NCBI GenBank assembly: GCA_032881465.1
Contig: CP126168.1
Location: 496,001-560,000, forward strand
Source: Parvibaculaceae bacterium PLY_AMNH_Bact1
GTDB taxonomy: Bacteria; Pseudomonadota; Alphaproteobacteria; Parvibaculales; Parvibaculaceae
DNA: 64,000 nucleotides
Direction: 5' to 3'
Shown: positions 34,214 to 43,875 of the stretch, piece by piece
Position numbering within the stretch: position 1 is the first letter of the stretch
How the letters are laid out: every line of letters starts with the position of its first letter
The notes under the pieces: generated by a model
Told to the model about the DNA's origin: nothing
What the model saw: only the letters and a program-made list of their open reading frames with translations
Database searches by the model: none
Position numbers and translations under genes: made by a program

Positions 34214-37087
34214 TTAGGGTTCTGTGAGAAAGTTCCGCATTTCAGCGATCGTTTCAGCGAGACTCAGGCGCTCAATTGGTGTTTCAGGCGGAAATGCACT
34301 CGTAAGCCGCGTTGGCAACCGATTATCGAGCAGCACGAAAACCCCTTTGTCCGTCGCGGTTCGTACCAAGCGCCCAAACGCCTGCTGTAGGCGCAGCCGC
34401 GTGATCATATCGGTATAGCGACCGCCACCAAAGGCGGCCCGCCGCGCTTTATAGAGAATGTCTGGTCGGGGCCACGGGGTGCGGTCCAGTACAATGAGCC
34501 GGAGCGAGGCACCGGGCACATCGACACCATCGCGAACGGCGTCTGTTCCCAACAGGCAGGATTTTTCTTCCGCACGGAATATGTCCACCAACGTGCCTGT
34601 GTCGATTGCATCAATATGCTGCGCATAGAGAGGCAGGCCCGCCGTTTCCAGAGGCTCTACGAGCTTGCCATAAATAGCCCGCAGACGATTGACCGCCGTG
34701 AACAGGCCAAGCCCACCACCTCCGGCGTTCAGAAAAAGATCGCGATAGGCGCTTGCGACCTGGTCAGCACTGTCACGGGCAACATCCTGCACAACAAAAA
34801 TGCGGGATTGCGCTGCATAATCAAACGGGGACGTAAAGTGCGCGCGTGTCACCGGTGTGGGCAAATGGACCACGCCTGTCCTGACTTCGGCGGTTTGCCA
34901 GCCATCATCGGGCTCACCGTCTGGTGCGATGCGGTCTCTAAGTGTTGCAGATGTAATGAGACCACCATGGAGAGGCTGCAGCACGGCCTCGGCAAAAGGT
35001 TCGCTGGGGTCGATCCAATGACGGTGTAGGCCGACATCGAAATCCGTCCCGCCGATGCGCTCGATCGAGAGCCAGTCGACAAAGGTCTCTTTAGGGTCGC
35101 TCATCAGATCTGAAAGCATCATGCGCCAGGCGGGAAGTGTCGCTCGCCCGCGACGGTCCAGCCCTCGGATGGCGGCGTCCATTCGTGTTTTGGTTGAGGT
35201 GTCGAGGGTTTCGTTGTGCACATCCATAAGGCGCCGTAGACAATCAGAGAGGGCGCTAAAGGAACGGCCAAGCTTGGCAAGGGCAACATCCAGTGTTGCT
35301 GCGGTTTCGCTCAGGTCTTCATTTGCTGGACGCAGATCAGATTCAAGGGAGTAGGGACTGTCTGGATAATCTGATCGTGCGAGCACGACATGCCGGACAG
35401 CAGTCAAAAAGTCTTCTGCCGGACCTTTGCTCGCATCCGATCCCAAACGTGCGAGCCATCCAGGTGAGGGCAGTGCCGCCGCTGCCCGCGTTGCGGCATC
35501 CAGTAGGCCTTCGCCCTCTTCATCGCCTGCAAGAAGATCGCTCACGCGGTCCTGAAGCCCACGGCTGCGTCTGCGCCGCCCATCTTCCGGTCCTCTCGTC
35601 CACCTTCTGAGTTCTGACATTTCCCGTCCGCTCAGGAACGATGAAAAGGCACTGTCCGCGGCATCAAAAAGATGATGTCCCTCGTCGAATACGATATGGC
35701 GCCGTGCATACAGGTTCATGGGCTCGTCATCTTCAGCCCCACCAGCAGTGTCTTCGCTTGGAGTTTCGGCTTCGGGTCGTGCAAGTGTGTGATCTAGGGC
35801 TGCCTGGATCATGATCAGGGCATGGTTCGCGACCACAATTTGTGCGCGCCGCGCTTTGCGGACTGCTTTCTCGATAAAGCACTTTTTATAGTGCGCACAG
35901 GCTGAATAAGAGCACTCACCACGTCGGTCTGTGAGGCCAGCGGCAACGCCCTCAGCCCCCATGGCACCTGGAAGCCAAGCGGGGAAATCTCCGCCGACCA
36001 TGTCCCCATCCCGGCTATAGCGGGCCCATCGTGCCATGAGGATCGCTGCTGCACCCTGCGTGCCCGTCAGCAATCCTCCAGCAGATTCTTCAAGATTAAG
36101 CAGGCAGAGATAATTCTCGCGTCCTTTCCGGATGACGCTTTTTTCTTCTTTCTCTTTTGGGTCCGGAAACAGTCGTGTGAGCTCCTGGTCAAGCTGGCGC
36201 TGAAGGTTTTTGGTGTAGGTCGAGAGCCAGACCGTGCCGTCATTCTGCTCAGCCCACAGGCTCGCAGGTGCGATGTATCCAAGTGTTTTGCCCGTACCTG
36301 TGCCCGCTTCTGCCAGCAGCAATTGCGGAGCCCCCGCGGTTTCTCTGGGGAGAAATGCTTTGGCTGCGGCTGCAGTGTAGGCGGCCTGTTGTTCTCGCTC
36401 TTCCGCATCAGCGCCGGTTAAGAGCTGAAGTCTCTCGCGCGCGGCTTGCGGGTCTACCGGCAGGGCGCTTGGTGGCGGGGGTGGTGGTTGGTCTTCCCAT
36501 TCCTCCAGTCGCGACCAGATATCGAGACGGGCACGCGCAGCTGCGACTGAGTTTGGCGCCAGGTCACCAAGAGCATTGATGACCAGAGGCGCCCAAGGCC
36601 AGCCAGTGTCCATCAGGGCTTTCGCCATGCGCGCTGCTTCCTCCCGGTCCGGGTAGGTCGGGTGTTGCAACTCGCTCAGGAGCGCTTTGGTGATGAGATG
36701 GAGCGTGAGCGCGGCTTCCTCGGCACTGGCCGGGGCGGTAAGACCTACTTGTTGCGCAAGTCCCGCAGGGGTGGGAACGCAGAACTGCGCCGGGCGAACA
36801 AAAGCAAAGAGCTCCAACACATCATAAAGCCCGGGATAAAGGCTTTTTCCATTTGCAGCCCCCCTGCGCCCGGCCGCGCCAGCAGCCCGTCTTGCGGTGA
36901 AACGACGATGGCAGAGGAGGAGCGGTTGCTCTGCCAGGGCAGTAATGGCTTCTTCGGTGTTCCATTCCACAACTTCCCCGTCATCGGACACGCCAATAGC
37001 ACCGCCGCCGGGTAAAGGTACGACGGCAACGAGCGCCGCAGATGCGTCGTCTTTGCTGGAAGAATCGGGAGCAGGAAAATCAGACAT
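34214..37087 (-). CDS. DinG/XPD-like ATP-dependent DNA helicase
   Basis: 957 residues, superfamily 2 with an iron-sulfur domain. Walker A GTGTGKT is near residue 265; four cysteines (YLCLL, GECSY, SACAH, KKCFI) between about 325 and 405 fit the [4Fe-4S] cluster; motif II is FDEGHH near 470. The C-terminal half has helicase motifs ending QAFGRLVRTATDKG. An N-terminal region of about 230 residues looks alphaproteobacteria-specific. Probable role: unwinding of forked or R-loop DNA in repair. I start at ATG 37087. Confidence 0.92.
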   Translation of the reverse strand: MSDFPAPDSSSKDDASAALVAVVPLPGGGAIGVSDDGEVVEWNTEEAITALAEQPLLLCHRRFTARRAAGAAGRRGAANGKSLYPGLYDVLELFAFVRPAQFCVPTPAGLAQQVGLTAPASAEEAALTLHLITKALLSELQHPTYPDREEAARMAKALMDTGWPWAPLVINALGDLAPNSVAAARARLDIWSRLEEWEDQPPPPPPSALPVDPQAARERLQLLTGADAEEREQQAAYTAAAAKAFLPRETAGAPQLLLAEAGTGTGKTLGYIAPASLWAEQNDGTVWLSTYTKNLQRQLDQELTRLFPDPKEKEEKSVIRKGRENYLCLLNLEESAGGLLTGTQGAAAILMARWARYSRDGDMVGGDFPAWLPGAMGAEGVAAGLTDRRGECSYSACAHYKKCFIEKAVRKARRAQIVVANHALIMIQAALDHTLARPEAETPSEDTAGGAEDDEPMNLYARRHIVFDEGHHLFDAADSAFSSFLSGREMSELRRWTRGPEDGRRRRSRGLQDRVSDLLAGDEEGEGLLDAATRAAAALPSPGWLARLGSDASKGPAEDFLTAVRHVVLARSDYPDSPYSLESDLRPANEDLSETAATLDVALAKLGRSFSALSDCLRRLMDVHNETLDTSTKTRMDAAIRGLDRRGRATLPAWRMMLSDLMSDPKETFVDWLSIERIGGTDFDVGLHRHWIDPSEPFAEAVLQPLHGGLITSATLRDRIAPDGEPDDGWQTAEVRTGVVHLPTPVTRAHFTSPFDYAAQSRIFVVQDVARDSADQVASAYRDLFLNAGGGGLGLFTAVNRLRAIYGKLVEPLETAGLPLYAQHIDAIDTGTLVDIFRAEEKSCLLGTDAVRDGVDVPGASLRLIVLDRTPWPRPDILYKARRAAFGGGRYTDMITRLRLQQAFGRLVRTATDKGVFVLLDNRLPTRLTSAFPPETPIERLSLAETIAEMRNFLTEP

Positions 37088-37125
37088 CACCTGCAGTATA
37101 GCGGAGCGACCGGAAGGGTTGAGTT

Positions 37126-38982
37126 TTATCCTGCTAGAGCAGGATAGGCTCTGGTGAGCGCGTTGGCGCCCGACTTGAACTTAGCTTCCAGCTGTCCGAC
37201 GCGATCAGAGAGCACCTGGTCTCGGGTGGCGTCCGGAAGGTCATCAAGAAGGTGAGATGCACCACCCGATAGACCTGTCAGGCCAATTGCATTTGCTTCG
37301 ATGGCAAGGCTCTCCGCGATGGCACGAAGGGTGCGATGATCGCTTCGCCTCACCGCGTCACTGAGAGCTTTTTGCAAATCGGCTATCGCATGGATGGCCT
37401 CGCCGAGATGATCAGCGATGCGAGCTGTGCCAAGATCCTGCTCTAGTTCATAGATCCGGTCGAAATCGAGGACCTGACCAGTATTGGGGGCGGTTTGGTC
37501 TTGGTTCACGGTTTGCCCAGGGCGTTGTTTGGGGCGTTGACTGATATCAGGCCCCAAAACAAACCAGGCTGTAAAACCGCCGCCAATCATGCTGTCTGCA
37601 CCGGCTCGCCCGCCCATCAGGCGCACCAACCGGTCGCATATCGTCAGATTGACATCGCGGCGTTTCAATGGGGCATGTTCCCCTTCATTGTCGAGCGAAG
37701 AGAAGAGACGCGCGGCCTCCTCAGATGGCATGCCAGCACCTGTATCTGTGACGGAGAATCTGACGCCAACTTCTTCGTCTATGTCGACGGGGGAAAGACG
37801 CACCATCACGCCACCTACCTCGGTCGTGCGAAGTGCCCGGACGATCAGATTGACAAGAGCTTGTTTCACCCGGTCCGGGTCATTGTGAATGGTCTTAGGT
37901 GTGCCCGGCAGCTCATCGACCTCAATCGACAGTTTCCTGGAAGACGCATCGTGGCGTGTCACGTGGATGGCTGCCTGAGCGATTTCCATTGGCGAAAGGT
38001 CAGTCGGACGCAATTTGATCGAAAGAGCTTCCATCTCTGTGAGGTCGGACAGATCATCCACAAGCCGGTTTAGGAGACGGCTGGATTCTTCCACGCCACG
38101 CGAATAGCTGCGTTGCTTCTCGTCCAGCTCGGTTGCTTCGAGCATGTGCGCGAGACCGGAGAGGCTCGCAAGCGGTGACCGGATCTCGTGGGTGACCATC
38201 GAAAGGAAGTCCTGCCTCGACCGTGCTGCTTTGCGGGCGACCGCATAGGCGGTTTCGGCGTCTTTCGCTTTCTTTTCCGCCTCAGCTTTGGCATCTGCCA
38301 ATCCGCTGACCAACTCTTCATTCTTCAATTGAAGGGCGATGGCGGAGACACTGGTGAGATGTAGTGTCTTGGTGGCTGAATAGAGGGCAATCCACATCAA
38401 AGAACTGAGAGCTGCCATAAACTGGCCCTCCCAGCCGGCACCAATAAGAAGCGTGACCATTCCTGGAAGCGCGGCAGCTGTTGTGTAACCGAGCATAGCG
38501 CTTGGATACACGTGGCGCGAAATCACCGTATTGAGACAAAGCCCGGCAACGACCACGCCAAATATGGCCTGGGAAGCAAACGGGGCATCAGGCAGCCACA
38601 GAACACCAGCGACACCCCAAGCGCCGCCCGAAAGGAGACAGATGCGGGTGTATCGATCACCCCATGTCTTGGGAGAAATCTCATGGGTCTCGTCTGAATG
38701 ATACCGTGATCGCAGCAGGTTGAAGGCCGATTGAGACGCGACCAATAGGCCGAACGGGATCATGAACTCAGCAACCGATGATGTACCAAAGAATGGCAAC
38801 CAGACCGCCATCAGGGCAATAAAGATAAGGATACTGCCAGATTTGCCGAGATCGAATAGTCGCCGCACCTGCTCGGCCTCGATCCGCGGATCTACCGCAG
38901 GCGACTGGACAGCGGCAGGCTCAGCAGATGCGCCATCATCTGCTGAGTTGCTGATCTTGGATGGTTCGGCGGACAAACTCAC
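37126..38982 (-). CDS. membrane sensor kinase-like protein with degenerate ATPase motifs and HPt-like tail
   Basis: 618 residues. A cytoplasmic N-terminus leads into six or so membrane helices (about 48-210), a coiled coil (220-255), HisKA with H265 in THEIRSP, and HATPase_c (about 365-480). The N box reads NLIVRAL, with R382 where Asn normally binds magnesium. DTGAG (413-417) is kept, but the G2 box GTGLGL is replaced near 443-448 by DVNLTI. The C-terminal domain (504-618) resembles HPt, yet the AHxLKG motif reads AESLAI with E557 for His. It may be a pseudokinase, scaffold or phosphatase. The GTG start follows AAGGAG. Confidence 0.85.
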   Translation of the reverse strand: MSLSAEPSKISNSADDGASAEPAAVQSPAVDPRIEAEQVRRLFDLGKSGSILIFIALMAVWLPFFGTSSVAEFMIPFGLLVASQSAFNLLRSRYHSDETHEISPKTWGDRYTRICLLSGGAWGVAGVLWLPDAPFASQAIFGVVVAGLCLNTVISRHVYPSAMLGYTTAAALPGMVTLLIGAGWEGQFMAALSSLMWIALYSATKTLHLTSVSAIALQLKNEELVSGLADAKAEAEKKAKDAETAYAVARKAARSRQDFLSMVTHEIRSPLASLSGLAHMLEATELDEKQRSYSRGVEESSRLLNRLVDDLSDLTEMEALSIKLRPTDLSPMEIAQAAIHVTRHDASSRKLSIEVDELPGTPKTIHNDPDRVKQALVNLIVRALRTTEVGGVMVRLSPVDIDEEVGVRFSVTDTGAGMPSEEAARLFSSLDNEGEHAPLKRRDVNLTICDRLVRLMGGRAGADSMIGGGFTAWFVLGPDISQRPKQRPGQTVNQDQTAPNTGQVLDFDRIYELEQDLGTARIADHLGEAIHAIADLQKALSDAVRRSDHRTLRAIAESLAIEANAIGLTGLSGGASHLLDDLPDATRDQVLSDRVGQLEAKFKSGANALTRAYPALAG

Positions 38983-39008
38983 ACCGCCACTCCTTCTTTT
39001 GCCGGTCG

Positions 39009-39078
39009 CCCGGAAACAACCCCATGAGTCCCAAAGGGGTTGCGTTGACTGACACCAGCCGAAAGCCTAGTTTCCGGG
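39009..39078. other. predicted structured element between the kinase-like gene and lysK
   Basis: A 9-bp perfect outer stem (39009-39017 with 39070-39078) encloses a 6-bp AACCCC/GGGGTT hairpin (39018-39023 with 39036-39041) stacked directly on it, plus about 28 unpaired bases. It sits 36 bases upstream of lysK on the plus strand and 27 upstream of the kinase gene on the minus strand, so it could lie in either leader. It matches no riboswitch class I know. Confidence 0.4.
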
Positions 39079-39113
39079 GCTTTAAAAACCTTTAAGCAGT
39101 AATTGAGGCAATT

Positions 39114-40745
39114 ATGTCCAGTGATCCGTCGACGGCATCTGTGCCTGCCAATTTGGCAGAGCTCCAAGATCTCGGTCAGTCCGCCAAGGCGTGGCCGTTT
39201 GAAGAGGCTCGGAAACTGGTCAAACGCTTGGAAAAGCAAGGGTCTGACAAGGGCGAGGTCCTGTTTGAGACGGGCTATGGCCCCAGTGGACTGCCCCATA
39301 TTGGGACATTCGGCGAGGTCGCCCGCACAACCATGGTGCGGCATGCCTTCCAGATTCTGATGCCAGATGTGCCGACAAAGCTCCTTTGTTTCTCAGACGA
39401 TATGGATGGCCTGCGCAAGGTTCCCGACAATGTGCCGAACAAAGAGATGCTAACTGAGCATTTGAACCGGCCGCTCACCAAGGTTCCGGACCCATTCGGC
39501 ACCCATGACAGTTTCGGGGCGCACAATAATGCGCGCCTGAAGGCCTTCCTCGACAGTTATGGCTTCGAGTACGAATTTGCGTCGTCGACCGAATATTATG
39601 CCTCAGGGCGTTTTGATGAGACGCTGTTGAAGGTGCTGGAGAAGTTCGACGATATTCTCGACATCATGCTGCCGACGCTTCGGCAGGAGCGGCGGGGCAC
39701 CTATTCGCCGATCTTGCCCATATCGCCAGTGACAGGTGAGGTGCTCTATGTGCCTCTCCTTGAAAGAGATGCCTCAAAAGGAACCGTCGTTTTTGAAGAT
39801 CCCGCCAACGGTGAGAAGACGGAAGTGCCGATCACCGGTGGTCACTGCAAACTGCAGTGGAAAGCGGACTGGGCCATGCGCTGGGCAGCGCTGAAGGTTG
39901 ACTACGAAATGGCTGGCAAGGACTTGATCGACAGCGTGAAGCTGTCGAACAAAATCACGCGGGTTCTTGGCGAACAGCCGCCAGAGGGCTTCAACTACGA
40001 GCTCTTTCTCGACGAGAATGGCGAGAAGATCTCAAAGTCTCGTGGCAATGGCCTGACCATTGATGAATGGCTGCGCTATGCAAGCCCTGAAAGCCTGTCG
40101 CTCTTCATGTATCAGGCGCCCCGGAAGGCAAAGCGGCTTTACTTTGATGTGATTCCTAAGAACGTGGATGAATATCTGTCCCACCTGTCCGGCTTTCCGG
40201 GGCAGGAGCCCAAGGCGCAGATAGGCAATCCTGTTTGGCATATTCATGAGGGCACGCCGCCAGTCTCAGATGTCCCGATCAGCTACTCGCTGCTTCTCAA
40301 TTTGGTGAGCGCCAGTCATTCGGAAGACCCGGCAGTGCTGTGGGGTTTCATTCAGAACTATGCGCCAGAAGCGACGCCGGAAAATCATCCAAAGCTGAAT
40401 GATCTGGTGGGTTACGCGATTAATTATTTCCATGACTTCGTAAAACCCAACAAATCCTATCGCCTCATGACCGATGCTGAGCGCCCGGCGTTTGAAGCAC
40501 TTGTCGCCAAGCTTGAGGTAGCAGATGCTCATGCCACCGGTGAAGAATTGCAGTCTGAGGTCTATGAGGTAGGCAAAACCCATGACTTCGAAAACCTGCG
40601 AGATTGGTTCAAGGCCCTCTATGAGGTTCTACTGGGTGAAAGCCAGGGCCCTCGCTTCGGCTCCTTCATTGCACTTTATGGCGTGAAAGAAACCTCAGCA
40701 CTTATTCAGCGCGCATTGGCGGGCGAAGACCTGTCAGAGGGCTGA
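39114..40745 (+). CDS. lysK: class I lysyl-tRNA synthetase
   Basis: 543 residues. A class I synthetase of the archaeal/alphaproteobacterial type: HIGH variant PHIGTF near residue 61 and KMSKS variant KISKSRGNG near 303. It charges tRNA-Lys. The C-terminal helical domain is complete. Upstream is a predicted folded RNA element. Class II LysS is replaced by this form in many Alphaproteobacteria. Confidence 0.95.
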   Translation: MSSDPSTASVPANLAELQDLGQSAKAWPFEEARKLVKRLEKQGSDKGEVLFETGYGPSGLPHIGTFGEVARTTMVRHAFQILMPDVPTKLLCFSDDMDGLRKVPDNVPNKEMLTEHLNRPLTKVPDPFGTHDSFGAHNNARLKAFLDSYGFEYEFASSTEYYASGRFDETLLKVLEKFDDILDIMLPTLRQERRGTYSPILPISPVTGEVLYVPLLERDASKGTVVFEDPANGEKTEVPITGGHCKLQWKADWAMRWAALKVDYEMAGKDLIDSVKLSNKITRVLGEQPPEGFNYELFLDENGEKISKSRGNGLTIDEWLRYASPESLSLFMYQAPRKAKRLYFDVIPKNVDEYLSHLSGFPGQEPKAQIGNPVWHIHEGTPPVSDVPISYSLLLNLVSASHSEDPAVLWGFIQNYAPEATPENHPKLNDLVGYAINYFHDFVKPNKSYRLMTDAERPAFEALVAKLEVADAHATGEELQSEVYEVGKTHDFENLRDWFKALYEVLLGESQGPRFGSFIALYGVKETSALIQRALAGEDLSEG

Positions 40746-40801
40746 ATTCCGCTGACATTTTCTTGAAGCACAAGCCATTGTGGTGGTGGCGCGAAAGCCC
40801 C

Positions 40802-42265
40802 ATGATCCCGCCCATGTTCGGGTGCTTGAAACATCTTGTAATGGCGGGGAGCTTGGTCCTGGCTCTCTCTGCTTGTGTAGGCTCGCCTGACAGCAATGAT
40901 CGCTTTGCTCAATGCAGTTCTCTGATTGACCGGGTCGATCAGCGCATCGCTGATAAGCAGGTGGGAGACGCTGAAGCTGCGCCCGTTGATGGGTTTCCCT
41001 TTCTGCGGGTCAATCGTTTCCTGGCGAGCTTCAGAGATGACGTGGAAGAGTCCGCCGCGTTCGAAGAATGGGTTCGCAGATTGCGCGCTTTGGATCGGGA
41101 AGGGCGAGCGGTTGAACTGCGGAACCTTGGCGCCGCTGACATCATCCCGACACTTGATGAGTGCGCCGAGTTGCTTCTTGCGCGCGGTTTCAAGGATGCC
41201 GACTTTAAGTCGCGCCTACTGACAGCAGTTCGCCCACCCCATCACTATAATGACTGGGTCCGGGCTGCAGGTCTTTATCCGCTCACCCATGTCGGTGTGG
41301 CGCTGGGGTTTGATCGCTGGAAGGCTGACAATCTGCCAGCGTTTGATATAGACCCCTTAGGTTGGAATGGGTCCGAAACCCGCTACACGTTGCCGGTGAG
41401 TTCTGATTTGCGGCTCCATGACGTGGCGGCATTCATAGACCTGTCAGCACAAAACAGCTTCAGCATTCCAGATATCTCGGGCTCTGTTTTGATGCGACTG
41501 GTGGAGGCCTATGCCCCTGTCTTCGCCGTGCAGGAAACCACCGACGCAGACGAAATTGGACGACCTTACTTGAGTGGCGAGGGTGCCGCCCCACACACAG
41601 ACCCCAAGGACCCTGTGGTCTATGTCAGGCTTTCCCACACCCGCATGGATGGCGAGGTGCTGCCGCAACTGGTCTACACCGTCTGGTTTCCTGAGCGGCC
41701 CACAGAAGGAGCTTTCGATATTCTTGGTGGCGCACTGGACGGACTTGTCTGGCGTGTGACGCTCGATCGCCAGGGCCGACCTCTAATCTATGACAGTTTT
41801 CACAGTTGTGGCTGCTATCACCTGTTTTTCCCCACCGCGCTCATTAAACGAGTACCTGTCGCAGAAGATGACGATCTCCGTGAAGAGCCGTTGACCCCAA
41901 TGCCAGCGCCGCAGTTGCGGCCGGGCGAACGCACCGTGTTGCATATCGCATCGGGAAGTCACTATCTGCGAGGCCTCTCGACAACGGCCACTTGGGCAGA
42001 TGCCACCACACTGCGCGTTATAGATGAGCATGCTGCGCCGGCATTTGGGCTTCGCTCGCTCGCAACAGGCGGACAGAAACGGAGATCCCTTTTTTCACCC
42101 GATGGCATCGTAGCAGGGACGGAGAGAACGGAACGCTTCATCCTCTGGCCTATGGGCATCTCAAGCCCCGGTGCCATGCGTCAATGGGGGACCCACGCCA
42201 CGGCCTTTGTCGGGACACGGCATGCAGATGACCCTTACCTCTTTGATGAGGCGTTCAAACGATGA
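40802..42265 (+). CDS. large lipoprotein of unknown function
   Basis: About 487 residues. A lipoprotein signal ends at LSAC, followed by a mature domain that I cannot place. Notable segments are RPPHHYNDWVRAAGLYPLTHVG, YVRLSHTRMDGE and YDSFHSCGCYHLFFP with three close cysteines and histidines. ATG 40802 is the likely start; ATG 40814 and a TTG at 40763 are in frame. It overlaps the next TPR gene by four bases (ATGA), so the two products probably act together at the periplasmic side of the membrane. Confidence 0.78.
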   Translation: MIPPMFGCLKHLVMAGSLVLALSACVGSPDSNDRFAQCSSLIDRVDQRIADKQVGDAEAAPVDGFPFLRVNRFLASFRDDVEESAAFEEWVRRLRALDREGRAVELRNLGAADIIPTLDECAELLLARGFKDADFKSRLLTAVRPPHHYNDWVRAAGLYPLTHVGVALGFDRWKADNLPAFDIDPLGWNGSETRYTLPVSSDLRLHDVAAFIDLSAQNSFSIPDISGSVLMRLVEAYAPVFAVQETTDADEIGRPYLSGEGAAPHTDPKDPVVYVRLSHTRMDGEVLPQLVYTVWFPERPTEGAFDILGGALDGLVWRVTLDRQGRPLIYDSFHSCGCYHLFFPTALIKRVPVAEDDDLREEPLTPMPAPQLRPGERTVLHIASGSHYLRGLSTTATWADATTLRVIDEHAAPAFGLRSLATGGQKRRSLFSPDGIVAGTERTERFILWPMGISSPGAMRQWGTHATAFVGTRHADDPYLFDEAFKR

Positions 42266-43107
42266 CGCTGCCTGGCAGAGTTCTCATAGGCATTGCCCTG
42301 TTGCTGATGACCCCCACAGCTGGATCAGCCTTGTCAGATCTGGCAACCGCGCGAGAAGTCTTTGCATCAGGTGATTTTCTACGCGCTGCAGATGAAGCGC
42401 GGTCTGCTGAAACAGCGGAAGGCTTGGCGCTGGCAGCACGTGCTGGCCTCGTGCATGCGGATCTTGTTGCGGCCCCTCAAGACCGTCTGAAATTCATTGA
42501 GCAGGCAGAAGAGGATGCCCGCGCTGCCATCGCAGCAGAACCAGATTTTGCGGAGGGCCATTTGCAATTGGCTGTAGCGCTGGGCTTCAAGGCTCGTCAG
42601 GAAGGCCGTCTGACGGCGCACGCAGAAGGTTATGCGGATGAAGCCCGCGCCCACCTTGAATATGTCGCCGTTCGGGAACCGGACAATCCATGGATGCTTG
42701 CGCTACTCGGTGGTTGGCATCTTGAGATTTCTGAGGTGGGCGGTTTTCTGGGACGCACAATTTATGGGGCTGAGGTGGAAGTGGGGATAAACGCCTATGA
42801 TCAGGCACTGACCTTGAGGCCAGACGATCTGGTCATTGTCTACCAATGCGCTCTGCAGCTGGCAGCACTAGGCGACGAGCCATTTAAGAGAAGAGCGGCG
42901 ACGCTGCTGAAAGAAACCAAATTGCCCGAAAATCCCGATGCACTCGAGACACTGACATTTGAACGGATGCATGTACTCAAAGATGCCCTGGCGACGGGCA
43001 ATAACGCGATGATCGAACGGGTTGTTCGGATGCAAAAAGGTGTAGCGGCCAGCGCTTCAACACCGCCGCGTCATCAGATCAGGCCGCCTATTGGCTCGCC
43101 CAAATAA
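42262..43107 (+). CDS. periplasmic TPR-like protein
   Basis: 281 residues. A signal peptide (about 1-23, cleavage near GSA-LS) is followed by helical repeats of TPR type (from about 27 to 240), with AEPDFAEGHLQLAVALGFKAR near 92 and LRPDDLVIVYQCALQLAALG near 187. Probably a periplasmic scaffold for the lipoprotein encoded just upstream, with which it overlaps by four bases. Its last 20 bases overlap the convergent S24 repressor gene. Confidence 0.8.
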   Translation: MTLPGRVLIGIALLLMTPTAGSALSDLATAREVFASGDFLRAADEARSAETAEGLALAARAGLVHADLVAAPQDRLKFIEQAEEDARAAIAAEPDFAEGHLQLAVALGFKARQEGRLTAHAEGYADEARAHLEYVAVREPDNPWMLALLGGWHLEISEVGGFLGRTIYGAEVEVGINAYDQALTLRPDDLVIVYQCALQLAALGDEPFKRRAATLLKETKLPENPDALETLTFERMHVLKDALATGNNAMIERVVRMQKGVAASASTPPRHQIRPPIGSPK

Positions 43108-43732
43108 TCTTTGCCATGAAAACAACGTCACTCACGTTGAGTGTGCGGTCGTCATAGTCTGGATTGAGCGATGTAAGCTCAATGGATGTTGGTGTCTGTT
43201 TGGTGAGAAGTTTGGCGAGCACTTCGCCTTCCTGTGTTTTAACAACAACGCGATCACCACGCCGGACATTCGCCGCAGGCGACACAATTACCCGGTCCCC
43301 ATGTCTGTAAAGCGGCACCATACTGTCGCCGCTAATCTCTAGAGCATAGGCGTTCGGGTCGCCCACGTCGGAAAAGCTGATCTCATCAAAGCCGCCGCCG
43401 ACAGGAAATCCTGCATCATCAAAGAACCCGCCATCGCCCGCCTGTGCCATGCCGATGACTGGAATGAGCGACAAGGCTGAGGTGCCTGACCCGCCCGATC
43501 CAGCAAGCGATGAAAACTCGTCCAGTGTCGCGCCGGTGGCCGCCAAGATCTTTGACAGGCTTTCAGTGCTTGGCCAGCGCAGCCGTCCCGAGGCGGTGCG
43601 GCGCTTGGACTTGTTGAATGTCGTGGGATCAAGACCGGCGAGACGCGCAAGGCCTGAGGGTGAGTGGCCATAGCGATCTGCAAGCGTGTCAATGGCGGCC
43701 CAAACAGCGCCATGAGAAAGTGAGTCTGTCAT
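43088..43732 (-). CDS. S24 (LexA/CI-like) transcriptional repressor
   Basis: 214 residues. An N-terminal helix-turn-helix (about 10-70), then a peptidase S24 domain with Ser137 in SGDSM and Lys174 in LAKLL, 37 residues apart as in LexA. An Ala-Gly pair (AQAGDG) near residue 98 could be the self-cleavage site. It could respond to DNA damage, or the fold may serve only for dimerisation. I start at ATG 43732; a TTG at 43756 is in frame. An inverted TACAAGC/GCTTGTA pair lies upstream. No phage genes are near. Confidence 0.88.
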   Translation of the reverse strand: MTDSLSHGAVWAAIDTLADRYGHSPSGLARLAGLDPTTFNKSKRRTASGRLRWPSTESLSKILAATGATLDEFSSLAGSGGSGTSALSLIPVIGMAQAGDGGFFDDAGFPVGGGFDEISFSDVGDPNAYALEISGDSMVPLYRHGDRVIVSPAANVRRGDRVVVKTQEGEVLAKLLTKQTPTSIELTSLNPDYDDRTLNVSDVVFMAKIIWASQ

Positions 43733-43751
43733 GGGTGCACCATAATAGGAA

Positions 43752-43789
43752 TACAAGCCTATTTCTAGTGGAACGTTCTGCTGCTTGTA
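43752..43789. promoter_or_regulatory. inverted half-sites upstream of the S24 repressor gene
   Basis: TACAAGC (43752-43758) and GCTTGTA (43783-43789) are perfect inverted copies 24 bases apart, 20-57 bases upstream of the repressor start. GAACGTTC (43771-43778), itself palindromic, lies between them. These are candidate autoregulatory sites. Confidence 0.4.
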
Positions 43790-43875
43790 GGCTCAGGGGT
43801 GCGGGACTAAAGTGCCGCGCCAAGGGGCGAAAAACGCCGGATTCGGCAGACATTTGACGCGAAAGAAGGCCACGG

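Noticed and set aside
43088-43732. Prophage remnant marked by the S24 repressor
   Set aside because: No integrase, structural, lysis or attachment sequences lie around it; neighbours are housekeeping genes.
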